A stretch of 64,000 nt of DNA from Paucibacter sp. KCTC 42545. GTDB lineage: Bacteria; Pseudomonadota; Gammaproteobacteria; Burkholderiales; Burkholderiaceae_C. The stretch lies in the NCBI RefSeq assembly GCF_001477625.1, contig NZ_CP013692.1, positions 1,550,001-1,614,000 on the forward strand, written 5' to 3'. Positions 33,334 to 41,572 of the stretch are shown here, in pieces. How positions within the stretch are numbered: the first letter of the stretch is position 1; the number at the start of each line of letters is the position of its first letter. Made by a program: the position numbers and the translations under genes. The notes below the pieces were generated by a model. It was not told the origin of the DNA. It did no database searches and saw only the letters and a program-made list of their open reading frames with translations.

Positions 33334-33661
33334 TCAGATGGCGTTGGAGTAAGCTTGTTCAACGTCTTCGGTAAGACGGCCCATATAGCCTAGTGTGATC
33401 CGCTCTGAGCTATGGTTCAGAATGGTCATCAGCACTGGAAGCGACGTTCCGAACTCGTCGTACTGGACCCGCACGAAGGTCTTTCGTGCTGTGTGCCCGC
33501 AGAAGTTTCCTTCATTGCCAACAGCTTTGCACCAGTCTTTGATCATCCGTCCCCAGGCAGCAGTTGTGAGTTTTCCACGCTGGCCTGAGTAGATGTATTC
33601 GGACTCACAAACAGCACGCCATTTCCTCAAAACCCGTGCAGTATCAGCATTGATACTCACC
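33334..33661 (-). pseudogene. Tyrosine recombinase, C-terminal remnant
   Basis: A 108-residue open frame holding the catalytic half of a phage-type integrase: HTARKTFVRV (the H-x-x-R box), LMTILNHSSERITLGYMG (the second His and the nucleophile Tyr). The N-terminal domain and the first catalytic Arg are missing because an IS407-group element begins at 33662. The apparent GTG start at 33660 is an artefact of the truncation. Confidence 0.8.
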
Positions 33662-33711
33662 TGACCTGCCCCCTCCCGCCGTACCAGCCATGCGGAAGTC
33701 CGGGTTGAAGG

Positions 33712-34539
33712 TTACTTGATCTCGTTGCGTGTAGCCGGTGGCGCCTGGTTCTTGGTGCGGTGGCGCTGCGCGAACTCGGCCGGCGGTATCCGACCCAGGC
33801 TGCTGTGCGGCCTCACCTCGTTGTAGTCCTGCCGCCAGATGGCGATCTCCGAGCGCGCCTGCGGCAGCGTCTGGAACCAGTGCTCGTTCAAGCACTCGTC
33901 GCGGAACTTGCCGTTGAAGCTCTCGATGTAGCCGTTCTGCATGGGCCGCCCTGGCTGGATGAGGATGTGCCGCACGTCGTGAGCTTGCGCCCAAGCGATG
34001 AAGGCCCGGCAGGTGAACTCCGGCCCGTTGTCGGTTCTCACCGCCGCAGGGTAGCCCCTGAAGATCGCGGCCCGGTCCAGCAACCGCGTCACGTACTGGC
34101 CCGAGATGCCGTAGTCCACGGCGATGTCCACACACTCGTGCGTGAAGTCGTCGGCCACAGTCAGGCACTTGATACGCCGGCCATTGGCCAGGCTGTCGGA
34201 AACGAAGTCCATGCTCCACACCTCATTGACTCGGGTCGGCACGGTGAGCGGCACGCGCTCGCTGGCTGCCCGTCTGATCTTCTTGCGCTTGCGCACCGCC
34301 AACTGCGCCTGGCTGTACAACCGATAGACGCGCTTGTGATTGACGCCTGGGAACTGTGGGCGCAGCACGTCATGGATGCGGCGATAGCCGAAGCGGCGCC
34401 GCACCTGTGCGATCTCGACGATCTTGGCGCTGAGTTGCTGCGTGGCCTCATCGACCACGGGCGGGTTGCGATAGCTGTCTCTGGAGAGCCCCACCAGGCG
34501 GCACGCGCGGCGTTCGGACAGATGGTGCTGGGCAATCAT
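33712..34539 (-). CDS. IS407-group transposase OrfB
   Basis: From ATG at 34539 (MIAQHHLSERRACRLVG) it encodes about 275 residues; the frame is open further upstream to 34758, so an OrfAB fusion by -1 frameshift is possible. HTH_21 region: RRFGYRRIHDVLRPQFPGVNHKRVYRLY. DDE core: NEVWSMDFVSDSLANGRRIKCLTVADDFTHE, VRTDNGPEFTCRAF and NGYIESFNGKFRDECLNEHWF. The intact motifs indicate a potentially working transposase. Confidence 0.9.
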   Translation of the reverse strand: MIAQHHLSERRACRLVGLSRDSYRNPPVVDEATQQLSAKIVEIAQVRRRFGYRRIHDVLRPQFPGVNHKRVYRLYSQAQLAVRKRKKIRRAASERVPLTVPTRVNEVWSMDFVSDSLANGRRIKCLTVADDFTHECVDIAVDYGISGQYVTRLLDRAAIFRGYPAAVRTDNGPEFTCRAFIAWAQAHDVRHILIQPGRPMQNGYIESFNGKFRDECLNEHWFQTLPQARSEIAIWRQDYNEVRPHSSLGRIPPAEFAQRHRTKNQAPPATRNEIK

Positions 34540-34571
34540 CTGGGTCGCCGCGTCGCGCCTGACCTGCGGGG

Positions 34572-34847
34572 CTAGGGCTTTACGCCGAAGACGTCCTTGA
34601 GCGCGTGGATGTCCAGGTGGGCCTCTGCCAGCAGGCGCTTGAGCTTGGCGTTCTCGCCTTCGAGCTCGCGCAGTCGCTTGGCATCCGTGGCCTGCATGCC
34701 GCCGTACTTGGCCCGCCACTTGTAGAACGTGGCGTCGCTGAAGCCGCCTTGCCGGCACAGCTCCTTGATCGGCATGCCGGCCTCGGCCTGCTTCAGGAAC
34801 CCAATGATTTGTTCCTCAGTAAATCTGCTCTTCTTCATGTCCATCAT
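34572..34847 (-). CDS. IS407-group transposase OrfA
   Basis: A 91-residue HTH protein starting MMDMKKSRFTEEQIIGFLKQAEAG, with CRQGGFSDATFYKWRAKYGG (the recognition helix) and a C-terminal zipper (KRLRELEGENAKLKRLLAEAHLDIHALKD). This is a standard OrfA of the IS407 subgroup. It lies in the 0 frame relative to orfB, which is in -1. Confidence 0.92.
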   Translation of the reverse strand: MMDMKKSRFTEEQIIGFLKQAEAGMPIKELCRQGGFSDATFYKWRAKYGGMQATDAKRLRELEGENAKLKRLLAEAHLDIHALKDVFGVKP

Positions 34848-34903
34848 TCTCCTGGTTGATGGACTTCCTCTCCATTACGCTGGTACGGCTGGGAGGGTGC
34901 AGG

Positions 34904-36004
34904 TCATTTGCACTCAATAATCAACCAACGCCGCGCACCGATGGTGGCTGGAACTGCCGATTCCATGTTGTTCGAGGTGATGAAACACCGAACATAGTTT
35001 TCGACTTCATAGGCATCGATGCCTTTTGGCTCAATCCGAACATACGGCTCAGTCACCAACTTCTTCATAAAGTCAGACTGTTGGTGATCACCTGAAAACG
35101 TGGCCTCATCGAACACCACAAAAAGCTTGCCAGCGATAGCGGTGTTGAAGTTTTTGGTGTCCTGCGGCGAAGTAGTGGTGTTGCAGTTCCTCCGGCCACC
35201 AAGCATTCTGGAAATGAAATCGATGAAGATGCCCTTGCCAGTACCTTGCCCGCCGATGATTGAAACAGCAGTCATCGGCCTCTTGGATGGATGTTGAACC
35301 AAGTGCGCAAGCCAGTTCAGCAAGTACTCGTAGTGCAGGGTGTTCCCGTTGCACAAGTTGTCCTGCATGTGCCCAAGAAAGATGCTGAGGTCTACATCAG
35401 GGACAGCGGTAACGGAGACATCCTTGAACGTGTTGAATGCATAGCCAACGATGTCGGAAGCACCTGGGATGTACTGCAACGTGCTAAGGCGACCAGATTG
35501 CGTCTGCGGGTCACGCCGCCACATCGACAAAACATTCAGCTTTTGCACGGATGACTTGCCACCTGAACTCTGGGTGAAGTAGTGCACGGTGCTTGGGATG
35601 CCGATTGACGCTAAACGGTCTGCGACATCGAAGGGGCTTGCATAGGTGTCATAGATTCGGGCGTCATCGAGCCAGTCTCTGTTGATGACGATGTACTCAT
35701 CTTGTCGAAGCTTCGAGGTTTTGAACAAACGGAAGTGACTGCTGATCATCGGAAAGACCGTGCTGGAAAGGAATTCCATTGCCTCCGATTTGCTGGCGAA
35801 CACTTTTTCTTCGACAGCAGCAACTTCAGGACTTGCGGCATTGACGATGCCTTTAAGCTCATTCAGAAGTTCAATGCTGTCTGAGATGTCAGGGTTTTGC
35901 AGTGCGGCCAGGAAGTCGGCCTTGTCTTTTGGGTCAGCGACTTGTTCGATCAACTTCCCGATGAGTGCGCGAGTTCGAATGAGTTCGAGCGATTTTTTAG
36001 TCAT
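34904..36004 (-). pseudogene. P4/D5-type primase-helicase, 3' truncated by IS
   Basis: About 366 residues of a superfamily 3 helicase: Walker A SIIGGQGTGKGIFIDF, Walker B LFVVFDEATF, sensor-type FITSNN and the Arg-finger-like IGARRWLIIECK. The reading frame then ends at a TGA supplied by the first bases of the IS (34904-34906), so the C-terminal part is gone. The N-terminal 80 residues are helical without a recognisable primase motif. ATG at 36004 (MTKKSLEL) is chosen. In satellites and plasmids such proteins drive replication; this copy is probably inactive. Confidence 0.8.
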
Positions 36005-36039
36005 GGTGTGAATCCGACTGTGCACGGCAAGTTCGGGGT

Positions 36040-36162
36040 CCGGCCCGGGAAGGGCCGGGGTGGCGAACGAGCGTGCGGAGTTATCCAGTTGGTTAGTTCT
36101 GGATAATTTGATCTTTTGTGAAAAATCATTGGAAAGTCAGGGAGTCCCCCAGTTTTGGGGGA
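36040..36162 (-). promoter_or_regulatory. Three hairpins in the leader of the primase gene
   Basis: Between the stop of the small gene (36188) and the primase start lie three perfect inverted repeats: CCGGCCC/GGGCCGG (36040-36058, loop 5), TTATCCAG/CTGGATAA (36081-36106, loop 10) and TCCCCCA/TGGGGGA (36145-36162, loop 4). They would form structured RNA in the primase leader, or recognition sites in DNA. Function unknown. Confidence 0.5.
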
Positions 36163-36187
36163 GGCCCGCGACTCACTCAATACCTGA

Positions 36188-36544
36188 TTAGGCGGATTTG
36201 GGCTTGCGCTTGAGCTGGGTAGCTTCCAGCATTTCATCCAATTCACCGGCTTCAACAGCAGTAATTGCTGCCTTGATGTATGCGGTAGCCGCGTCGGCAT
36301 TGGCGCAACGGCGCTTGGATGCACCGCCAACCTTCAAAATAGCGACACCATTGCGCAACGTGACATCCACAGTGCCATCACTGTTTTGGATATACCAATT
36401 ACTGGGTGAGCTAGAGTTGGTTTCGATTTGGCGAATTTGCTCCGAAGCTGCAGCGACAAAACGAGCGCGAGGTGGTTTCGCAAGCGTCACGGATGCACGG
36501 TTGATACCTTGGCCGAACTGGTCGAGATTGGACAGAAATGACAT
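36188..36544 (-). CDS. Small unknown element protein
   Basis: A 118-residue protein from ATG 36544, with a good AGGG ribosome site. It begins MSFLSNLDQFGQGINRASVTL. The middle (NWYIQNSDGTVDVTLRNGVAILKVGG) looks like a small beta-rich domain. The C-terminus is helical and basic (EMLEATQLKRKPKSA). No family recognised. It lies upstream of the primase on the same strand and may be a DNA-binding or accessory protein of the element. Confidence 0.6.
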   Translation of the reverse strand: MSFLSNLDQFGQGINRASVTLAKPPRARFVAAASEQIRQIETNSSSPSNWYIQNSDGTVDVTLRNGVAILKVGGASKRRCANADAATAYIKAAITAVEAGELDEMLEATQLKRKPKSA

Positions 36545-36899
36545 GATCAATTACCCTAGATTTGTTTGGATGTGGCTTTTTCGGTGCACCGTGATACGAA
36601 ATTTAACAACTGCAAGCTTGCACGCCTAGGTGGTTTTGTAGTTAGTTGACACAGTTACACCTGTAACTTTTCCTAGGTTTTTCACCTTTGTGATAATTAG
36701 AAAAACAACAAAAAAAGGGCGCTCGATTGAGCGCCCTTTGTGTTTATAGCGGTGGGGTTGCCTGAGTGGTTTGCAGATGTCTGCAATCAGAAATTGGCTT
36801 CGATCACCCAGTTTTGGTGATACGGACGCAAAAAGGCCTCCTTATTCCACATCGTGAAATAAAGAGGCCCAATACGCGGGATATAGTACGTTTTATTGG
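36545..36899. other. Gene-free right end of the element (355 bases)
   Basis: An AT-rich stretch without a credible open frame. It holds the presumed promoter of the 118-residue gene, a hairpin terminator (36711-36739) and the right arm of the att site (TACGTTTTATTG, 36887-36898). No tRNA or other RNA gene was recognised. Confidence 0.7.
36711..36739 (-). terminator. Rho-independent terminator at the element's right end
   Basis: Stem GGGCGCTC (36717-36724), loop GATT, stem GAGCGCCC (36729-36736). On the minus strand the hairpin is followed directly by six T (36716-36711) and further T-rich sequence; on the plus strand only TTTGTGTTT follows. It would stop transcripts entering from the nusB operon. 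Confidence 0.8.
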
Positions 36900-36917
36900 T
36901 TAAACGTTCACGTAAAA
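36887..36917 (+). other. attR: inner arm and core of the element
   Basis: The arm TACGTTTTATTG (36887-36898) and the core ACGTAAAA (36910-36917). To the right the sequence is the native start region of the aminotransferase gene. Together with attL it defines the 48-bp attP described for the element. Confidence 0.78.
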
Positions 36918-36953
36918 GGGCTCGATGTGATCGAGCCGGGCGGCGAGCTTCAT
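36900..36953 (-). pseudogene. Displaced native 5' end of the aminotransferase gene
   Basis: From ATG at 36953 the minus strand reads MKLAARLDHIEPFYV, then two element-derived codons and TAA (17 codons in all). The first 15 codons match in type and spacing the N-terminus now encoded at 28493-28537 (KLAERLRFIEPFYV). They fuse seamlessly with the gene body across the shared core. The remnant lies 51 bases after the nusB stop, where the aminotransferase gene would naturally start. Confidence 0.85.
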
Positions 36954-37003
36954 TCGGCGCTAATCGTCGGCTGAGTCGGCTTCAGTGGACTGTGATCGGC
37001 TGA

Positions 37004-37510
37004 TCAGCCCTTGTTGGCCCGCGCGGCGACTTCGGTCGGACGCAGATCACCGGCAGCGCGGTCCAGCACGCCGTTGACGTACTTGTGACCATCGGTGCCG
37101 CCGAAGGACTTGGCCAGCTCGACCGCTTCGTTGATGGCGACGCGGTAGGGGATGTCCAGGCAATGCTTGAGTTCGTAAGCACCAATCATCAGCACGCCGT
37201 GTTCGATCGGCGAGAGCTCGGTGGTCTTGCGGTCAACATGCTTGGCCAGCACGGCGTCCAGATCCACGGCTTCCAGGATGCAGCCGTTGAGCAAAGCATC
37301 GAAGTGGGCGCGGTCGGCCTTGCCGAAGTCTTCTTGCTCGCGCATATGGGCGTCGATGGTGGCGACGTCATCACCCGTGATCAGCCACTGGTAGAGGCCT
37401 TGCAGGGCGGCTTCGCGCGAGCGCCGGCGGGCCGATTTGGGTTGGGCACGCTTAGCGGGAGTCTTGCCTGCTGCGGGCTTTTTTGCCGGGGCGCTGTCGT
37501 TTGTGCTCAC
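37004..37510 (-). CDS. nusB: Transcription antitermination factor NusB
   Basis: A 168-residue protein with a basic Ala/Lys-rich N-terminal extension (about 25 residues), then the all-helical NusB domain: [86 protein letters not shown]. It binds boxA RNA with NusE in rRNA antitermination. The start overlaps the ribH stop (ATGA). Confidence 0.93.
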   Translation of the reverse strand: MSTNDSAPAKKPAAGKTPAKRAQPKSARRRSREAALQGLYQWLITGDDVATIDAHMREQEDFGKADRAHFDALLNGCILEAVDLDAVLAKHVDRKTTELSPIEHGVLMIGAYELKHCLDIPYRVAINEAVELAKSFGGTDGHKYVNGVLDRAAGDLRPTEVAARANKG

Positions 37511-37977
37511 TGAAGTTCTTCCATCAAATTGGCCATCTCGACCGCTACGCGCGCCGCATCACGGCCTTTTTCCTCGGCTCGCGCCCAGGCTTGTTCTTCG
37601 TTTTCCACCGTCAGGATCGCGTTGGCGATCGGCGTGGCATTGTCCAGCGCAATGCGCGTGACGGCGGCGCCACTTTCGTTGGCCACCAACTCGAAGTGAT
37701 AGGTCTCACCGCGAATGATGCAGCCCAGGGCGACCAAGGCGTCGTAGTCCTCGCTGTCAGCCATGGCTTGCAGGGCGATGGGCACTTCCAGTGCGCCGGG
37801 CACGGTGACGTGGCGGATATGGTGTTCGGCCACGCCCAAGGCAGCCAGCTCTTCCAGGCAGGCTTGGGCCAGGCGGCTGGTGATTTCGTTGTTGAAGCGG
37901 GCTTGCACGATGCCAATGCGCAGGTCTTCGCCGTTGAGCGAAGCGCTGCTGGCCTGTCCCTTGTCTGATGCTTGCAT
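37507..37977 (-). CDS. ribH: 6,7-dimethyl-8-ribityllumazine synthase
   Basis: A 156-residue lumazine synthase with the family motifs [27 protein letters not shown] (substrate loop), [19 protein letters not shown] (with the catalytic His) and [16 protein letters not shown]. It condenses the RibB product with the RibD pathway product in riboflavin synthesis. It lies 28 bases after ribBX and overlaps nusB. Confidence 0.94.
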   Translation of the reverse strand: MQASDKGQASSASLNGEDLRIGIVQARFNNEITSRLAQACLEELAALGVAEHHIRHVTVPGALEVPIALQAMADSEDYDALVALGCIIRGETYHFELVANESGAAVTRIALDNATPIANAILTVENEEQAWARAEEKGRDAARVAVEMANLMEELQ

Positions 37978-38005
37978 ATGCTGTTGGTTTTTTTGTTTAG
38001 GTCGA

Positions 38006-39142
38006 TCAGGCGCGTTCGCCTGCGGCCATAAAGCCGGTGACTTCCAGGCCGTAGCCGGTCATGCTTGGCATGCGGCGCGGGTTGCCCAACAAGCGCATGC
38101 GTTGCACGCCCAGGTCACGCAGGATTTGCGCACCCACACCGTAGGTGCGCAGGTCCATGATCTTGGCGGCCGGGGCGGCGTTTTGCTGCTCAGGCTGCAG
38201 GCGTTGCAGCAGGCCGGCGGCGTCTTCGCCACAGTTCAGCAGCACGGCCACGCCGCAAGGGGCACGTTGCAACTCGGCCAGCGCGGCGGGCAGCGGCCAG
38301 GCGTGGCCGGTGGTGCTGACGTCCAGCAGGTCCAGCACCGACAGGGGCTCGTGCACGCGCACCAGCACGTCGTCGCCGGCTTGCCACTGGCCGTGGCTCA
38401 GCGCCAAGTGGGTGCCACCGGTGCGGTCTTGGTAAATGGTGCAGTCGAATTCGCCTTGGGCGGTTTGCAGCTTGCGCTGGCCGACACGTTGCACCAGGCT
38501 TTCATTGCGGCTGCGGTGTTCGATCAGGTCGGCAATGGTGCCGATCTTCAGGCCATGTTCTTTGGCGAATTCGATCAGGTCCGGCAGGCGGGCCATGGTG
38601 CCGTCGTCCTTCATGATCTCGCAGATCACGGCGGAGGGCGTCAGGCCGGCCATTTTGGACAAGTCGCAACCGGCTTCGGTATGACCTGCGCGCATCAGCA
38701 CGCCGCCGTCTTGAGCCTGCAGGGGGAAGATGTGACCCGGCTGCACCAGATCACGGGCCTGGGCATCGCGTGCCACGGCGGCTTGCACCGTGCGGGCGCG
38801 GTCTGCGGCGGAGATGCCCGTGGTGACGCCGGTGGCGGCTTCAATCGACACCGTGAAGGCCGTGGCATGCTTGGTGCCATTACGGGTGGCCATGGGCGGC
38901 AGATTGAGCTTTTCGCAGCGTTCGCGGGTGAGGGTTAGGCAGATCAGGCCGCGCCCGAACTTGGCCATGAAATTGATGGCTTCGGGGGTGACATGGTCGG
39001 CGGCCAGAACCAGGTCGCCCTCGTTCTCGCGGTCTTCTTCGTCAACCAGAATGACCATGCGGCCAGCGGCGAGCTCGGCAACGAGCTCATGGACGGGGGC
39101 GATGGCGGTGCTGGTGACCGGGGCGTGGGGGGCAGATGACAT
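38006..39142 (-). CDS. ribBX: DHBP synthase with degenerate GTP cyclohydrolase II domain (RibBX)
   Basis: A protein of about 378 residues. The N-terminal 210 residues form a complete 3,4-dihydroxy-2-butanone-4-phosphate synthase ([50 protein letters not shown]). The C-terminal part resembles GTP cyclohydrolase II ([18 protein letters not shown]), but the zinc-binding segment with its three Cys (C-x-GDxFxSxRCDCG) is absent and replaced by [23 protein letters not shown]. This is the RibBX variant, so RibA activity must come from another gene. ATG at 39142 has a GGGGG site 6 bases away; 39148 is an alternative. Confidence 0.88.
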   Translation of the reverse strand: MSSAPHAPVTSTAIAPVHELVAELAAGRMVILVDEEDRENEGDLVLAADHVTPEAINFMAKFGRGLICLTLTRERCEKLNLPPMATRNGTKHATAFTVSIEAATGVTTGISAADRARTVQAAVARDAQARDLVQPGHIFPLQAQDGGVLMRAGHTEAGCDLSKMAGLTPSAVICEIMKDDGTMARLPDLIEFAKEHGLKIGTIADLIEHRSRNESLVQRVGQRKLQTAQGEFDCTIYQDRTGGTHLALSHGQWQAGDDVLVRVHEPLSVLDLLDVSTTGHAWPLPAALAELQRAPCGVAVLLNCGEDAAGLLQRLQPEQQNAAPAAKIMDLRTYGVGAQILRDLGVQRMRLLGNPRRMPSMTGYGLEVTGFMAAGERA

Positions 39143-39191
39143 GGGCATCCCCCGATTGTAGGCGGCCTCGGCCGCCTTGCTGGCGTAGGGC

Positions 39192-40349
39192 CTAGAGTTT
39201 GGCTTCGGTCGGCACGCGGCGCGCCCGCAAGCGCAGGTCATCACCCACCGGCACGCAGTCCAACCACTGCCAATTCAAAGCGTCTTGCAGCTGGGTGAGC
39301 CCACCCAAATCCGCCATGCCGCGGCCGCGGCCGAGCAGCTTGGGCGCCAGGTAAACCAGCAATTCGTCCACCAGGCCAGCGCGCAGCAGCGAGCCGTTGA
39401 GCTTTTCGCCTGCCTCGATATGCAACTCGTTGATGCCGCGGCGGCCCAGCTCAAGGATGGCCGCGCTCAAGTCGACCTTGCCCTGACCGTTGCCGAGGCT
39501 TTGCAGCTCGGCGCCGGCGGCGCGCAAGGCGGCGGCTGAAGCTGCAGCAGAGCCGTCGCCCATCATCTCAGCCTCGTCCAGTGCGCAAAAGATCAGCACC
39601 GGCCCGCCGGGTTCGCTCAGCAGCTTGGCGCCGGGCGACATCTCCAAGCGCGAATCGATCACCACCCGCAGCGGCTGCATCGCGCAGGGCACCAGGCGCA
39701 CGTCCAGGCGCGGGTCGTCCTCGCGCACGGTGCCAATGCCGCTCAGCACCGCGCCGGCGCGCTTGCGCCAGGCATGCCCGTCGGTGCGTGCCGGCAGGCC
39801 GGTGATCCATTGGCTTTGGCCGTTGGCCAGGGCGGTTTGGCCATCCAGCGAGGCGGCGATCTTCAGGCGCACAAAGGGGCGGGCGCGTTGCATGCGGGAG
39901 AAAAAGCCGATATTGAGCTCGCGGGCTTGTTCCGCCAGCAAACCCACTTCGGTCTGCACGCCGGCGGTCGCCAGGCGGGCCATGCCTTGGCCTGCCACCT
40001 GGGGGTTGGGGTCGCCTATGGCGGCCACCACCTTGGCCAGGCCGGCCTGGATCAGCGCGTCGCAGCAAGGGCCTGTGCGGCCTTGGTGGGAGCAGGGCTC
40101 CAGCGTGACGTAGGCGGTGGCGCCGCGCACATCCGCGCCGCGCGCCTGCGCATCGCGCAGCGCCATCACCTCGGCATGGGCTTGGCCGGCGGCCTGTGTG
40201 TGGCCGATGCCCAGCACCTGACCTTGCGCATCGACGATGACGCAACCCACCCGTGGGTTGGGCTCCGTCAGGCCCACGGCCTGTTCGGCCAGAGCCAGGG
40301 CGTGCTGCATGGCGCTGAGGGCGCTCTGATGGTGCTGGGGCGCGCTCAT
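39192..40349 (-). CDS. ribD: Bifunctional riboflavin deaminase/reductase RibD
   Basis: A protein of about 385 residues. The N-terminal deaminase has zinc motifs HAEVMAL and PCSHQGRTGPCCDALI (about 55-95). The C-terminal reductase (from about 150: RPFVRLKIAASLDGQTALANGQSQWITG, IGTVREDDPRLDVRLV, VDELLVYLAPKLLG) is complete. ATG at 40349 gives the usual N-terminus before the deaminase; the longer open frame is part of rdgC. The riboflavin synthase gene, often next to ribD, is not present here. It starts 4 bases after rdgC. Confidence 0.92.
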   Translation of the reverse strand: MSAPQHHQSALSAMQHALALAEQAVGLTEPNPRVGCVIVDAQGQVLGIGHTQAAGQAHAEVMALRDAQARGADVRGATAYVTLEPCSHQGRTGPCCDALIQAGLAKVVAAIGDPNPQVAGQGMARLATAGVQTEVGLLAEQARELNIGFFSRMQRARPFVRLKIAASLDGQTALANGQSQWITGLPARTDGHAWRKRAGAVLSGIGTVREDDPRLDVRLVPCAMQPLRVVIDSRLEMSPGAKLLSEPGGPVLIFCALDEAEMMGDGSAAASAAALRAAGAELQSLGNGQGKVDLSAAILELGRRGINELHIEAGEKLNGSLLRAGLVDELLVYLAPKLLGRGRGMADLGGLTQLQDALNWQWLDCVPVGDDLRLRARRVPTEAKL

Positions 40350-40353
40350 GGCA

Positions 40354-41379
40354 TCAATCCCAGGGGGCGGTTTCGAGAGTGGTGGTGGCGGAAGCTGTTG
40401 ATGTAGGCGATTCGCTCGCTGGCTCACCGCTTGGCTCACCGCTCAAGGTGGGTGGCAGGGCGGCCAGCGCGGCGCCGGCGGCCAGGAAGTCATGCTCACC
40501 GCCCAGGCCGTCAATCAGCTCGGGGATCAGCTTGCACAGCTCGCCGGTGGCAATGGCCGCATCTGCGTCAAAAGCTTCATCCTTGTCGGCGGACTCGCGG
40601 CCTTCAAACACCACGTCCAAAAAGCTGATCTTCTTGATCTGCATGGTGTCGGTGAGCATGAAGGACACCCGGTCCCTCCAGCTCATGGCCAGGCGGGTGG
40701 GCGCCTTGCCGCCGGCCAGGTGCTGGCGCACCTCGTCAATGTCCAGCGAGTGGCGGGCATAGCGCACCACGGACTTCATCTCGTCCGCGCTCTTGAGCTC
40801 GCATTCGCGGTCAATGGTGAAGCCTTCCGGCGGCACGCCGTCCATCAGCCAGGCGGCCATGCACACGGCGGGCGATTCGGCGGTTTGGATCAAGTGCAGG
40901 TTCAGGCCCGCGAGTTCCTTGATCAGCAAGGTAACCACTTCCTCGGCGCGGCTGGCACTGCCGGCGTCAATCATCAACAACTGCTGGGCCGGCGCGATCC
41001 AGACGCGGATGCTGGACTGCTTGGTGAAAGCCATGGGCAGCAATTCCAGCGTGGCTTGCTCCTTCAGCTCCTTGCTGACCTTTTTGCCGGGTTTGCGGCC
41101 GGTTTCTTGTTCAACCCGGGCGGCCATTTCGTCAACGCGGCGCTTGACCACCGAGCTGGGCAGCACGCGCTGCTCCAGCATCAGCTTCAAGAGCCAGTGG
41201 CCGCCAACGTCTTCGACCAGGGGGGCGTGAGGGATGCCGCGGGGCGGGGTCCAGCCCATGGTTTGGGCTTGCGTGGCGCCACATTCCACGAAAATTTGCT
41301 TCTCGAGCGCTTCTTCAATCTGTTCCACGGTGGCCTGCCAGTTGGGGCCGATGCGGTAAACCATCAGGTTCTTGAACAC
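40354..41379 (-). CDS. rdgC: Recombination-associated protein RdgC
   Basis: A 341-residue protein with the RdgC N-terminus (MFKNLMVYRIG ... ATQAQTMGWTPPRG), a segment LPSSVVKRRVDEMAARVEQETGRKPGKKVSKELKEQATLELLPMAF typical of the family, and a variable C-terminus. RdgC forms a ring on DNA and moderates RecA. It is the first gene of the series that continues into ribD and the riboflavin genes. The upstream gap to pilV (about 190 bases) should hold its promoter. Confidence 0.9.
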   Translation of the reverse strand: MFKNLMVYRIGPNWQATVEQIEEALEKQIFVECGATQAQTMGWTPPRGIPHAPLVEDVGGHWLLKLMLEQRVLPSSVVKRRVDEMAARVEQETGRKPGKKVSKELKEQATLELLPMAFTKQSSIRVWIAPAQQLLMIDAGSASRAEEVVTLLIKELAGLNLHLIQTAESPAVCMAAWLMDGVPPEGFTIDRECELKSADEMKSVVRYARHSLDIDEVRQHLAGGKAPTRLAMSWRDRVSFMLTDTMQIKKISFLDVVFEGRESADKDEAFDADAAIATGELCKLIPELIDGLGGEHDFLAAGAALAALPPTLSGEPSGEPASESPTSTASATTTLETAPWD

Positions 41380-41572
41380 TGCTGCAATCCTTGTACGCCG
41401 GTAGTGCGGAAATGCCCGCCGACTTGGTCGACGGGCAAAAGGAGGATTGTCTCAGGGTCTGGTGGGGTGCTCGGCGAATGCCGGTCAATCGAGTCACTGG
41501 CGAACAAGGCAAAAAACCTCAAAAAGGCGCACGGGGCGCACTCGCGCAGGGCGCACAGAGCGCTTGGTCGGC

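Larger units (their letters stand above)
33662..34906 (-). mobile_element. IS3-family (IS407-group-like) insertion sequence, 1245 bp
   Basis: Inverted repeats start TGACCTGC(C/A)CCCTCCC and share GCCGTACCAGC, at 33662 and, inverted, ending at 34906. orfA and orfB run on the minus strand. The four bases outside each end differ (CACC left, TTTG right), so there is no target duplication. A broken gene lies on each side: a tyrosine recombinase on the left and a primase on the right, as expected after an IS-linked deletion. Confidence 0.88.
28494..36917 (+). mobile_element. Integrated serine-recombinase element in the aminotransferase gene
   Basis: About 8.4 kb of DNA with visibly lower GC and different codon use, bounded by the 8-bp direct repeat ACGTAAAA. 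Joining the outer flanks recreates an uninterrupted aminotransferase reading frame (MKLAARLDHIEPFYVMECAKA), which shows that the interval is an insertion. Joining the inner ends gives a 48-bp attP: 12-bp inverted arms (TACGTTTTATTG / CAATAAAACGTA) around a 24-base centre, with the dyad axis inside the core. Contents: large serine recombinase, an unknown gene in a duplicated tail, two small genes, two IS3-family elements, remnants of a tyrosine recombinase and a P4-type primase, and a small unknown gene. Confidence 0.85.
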
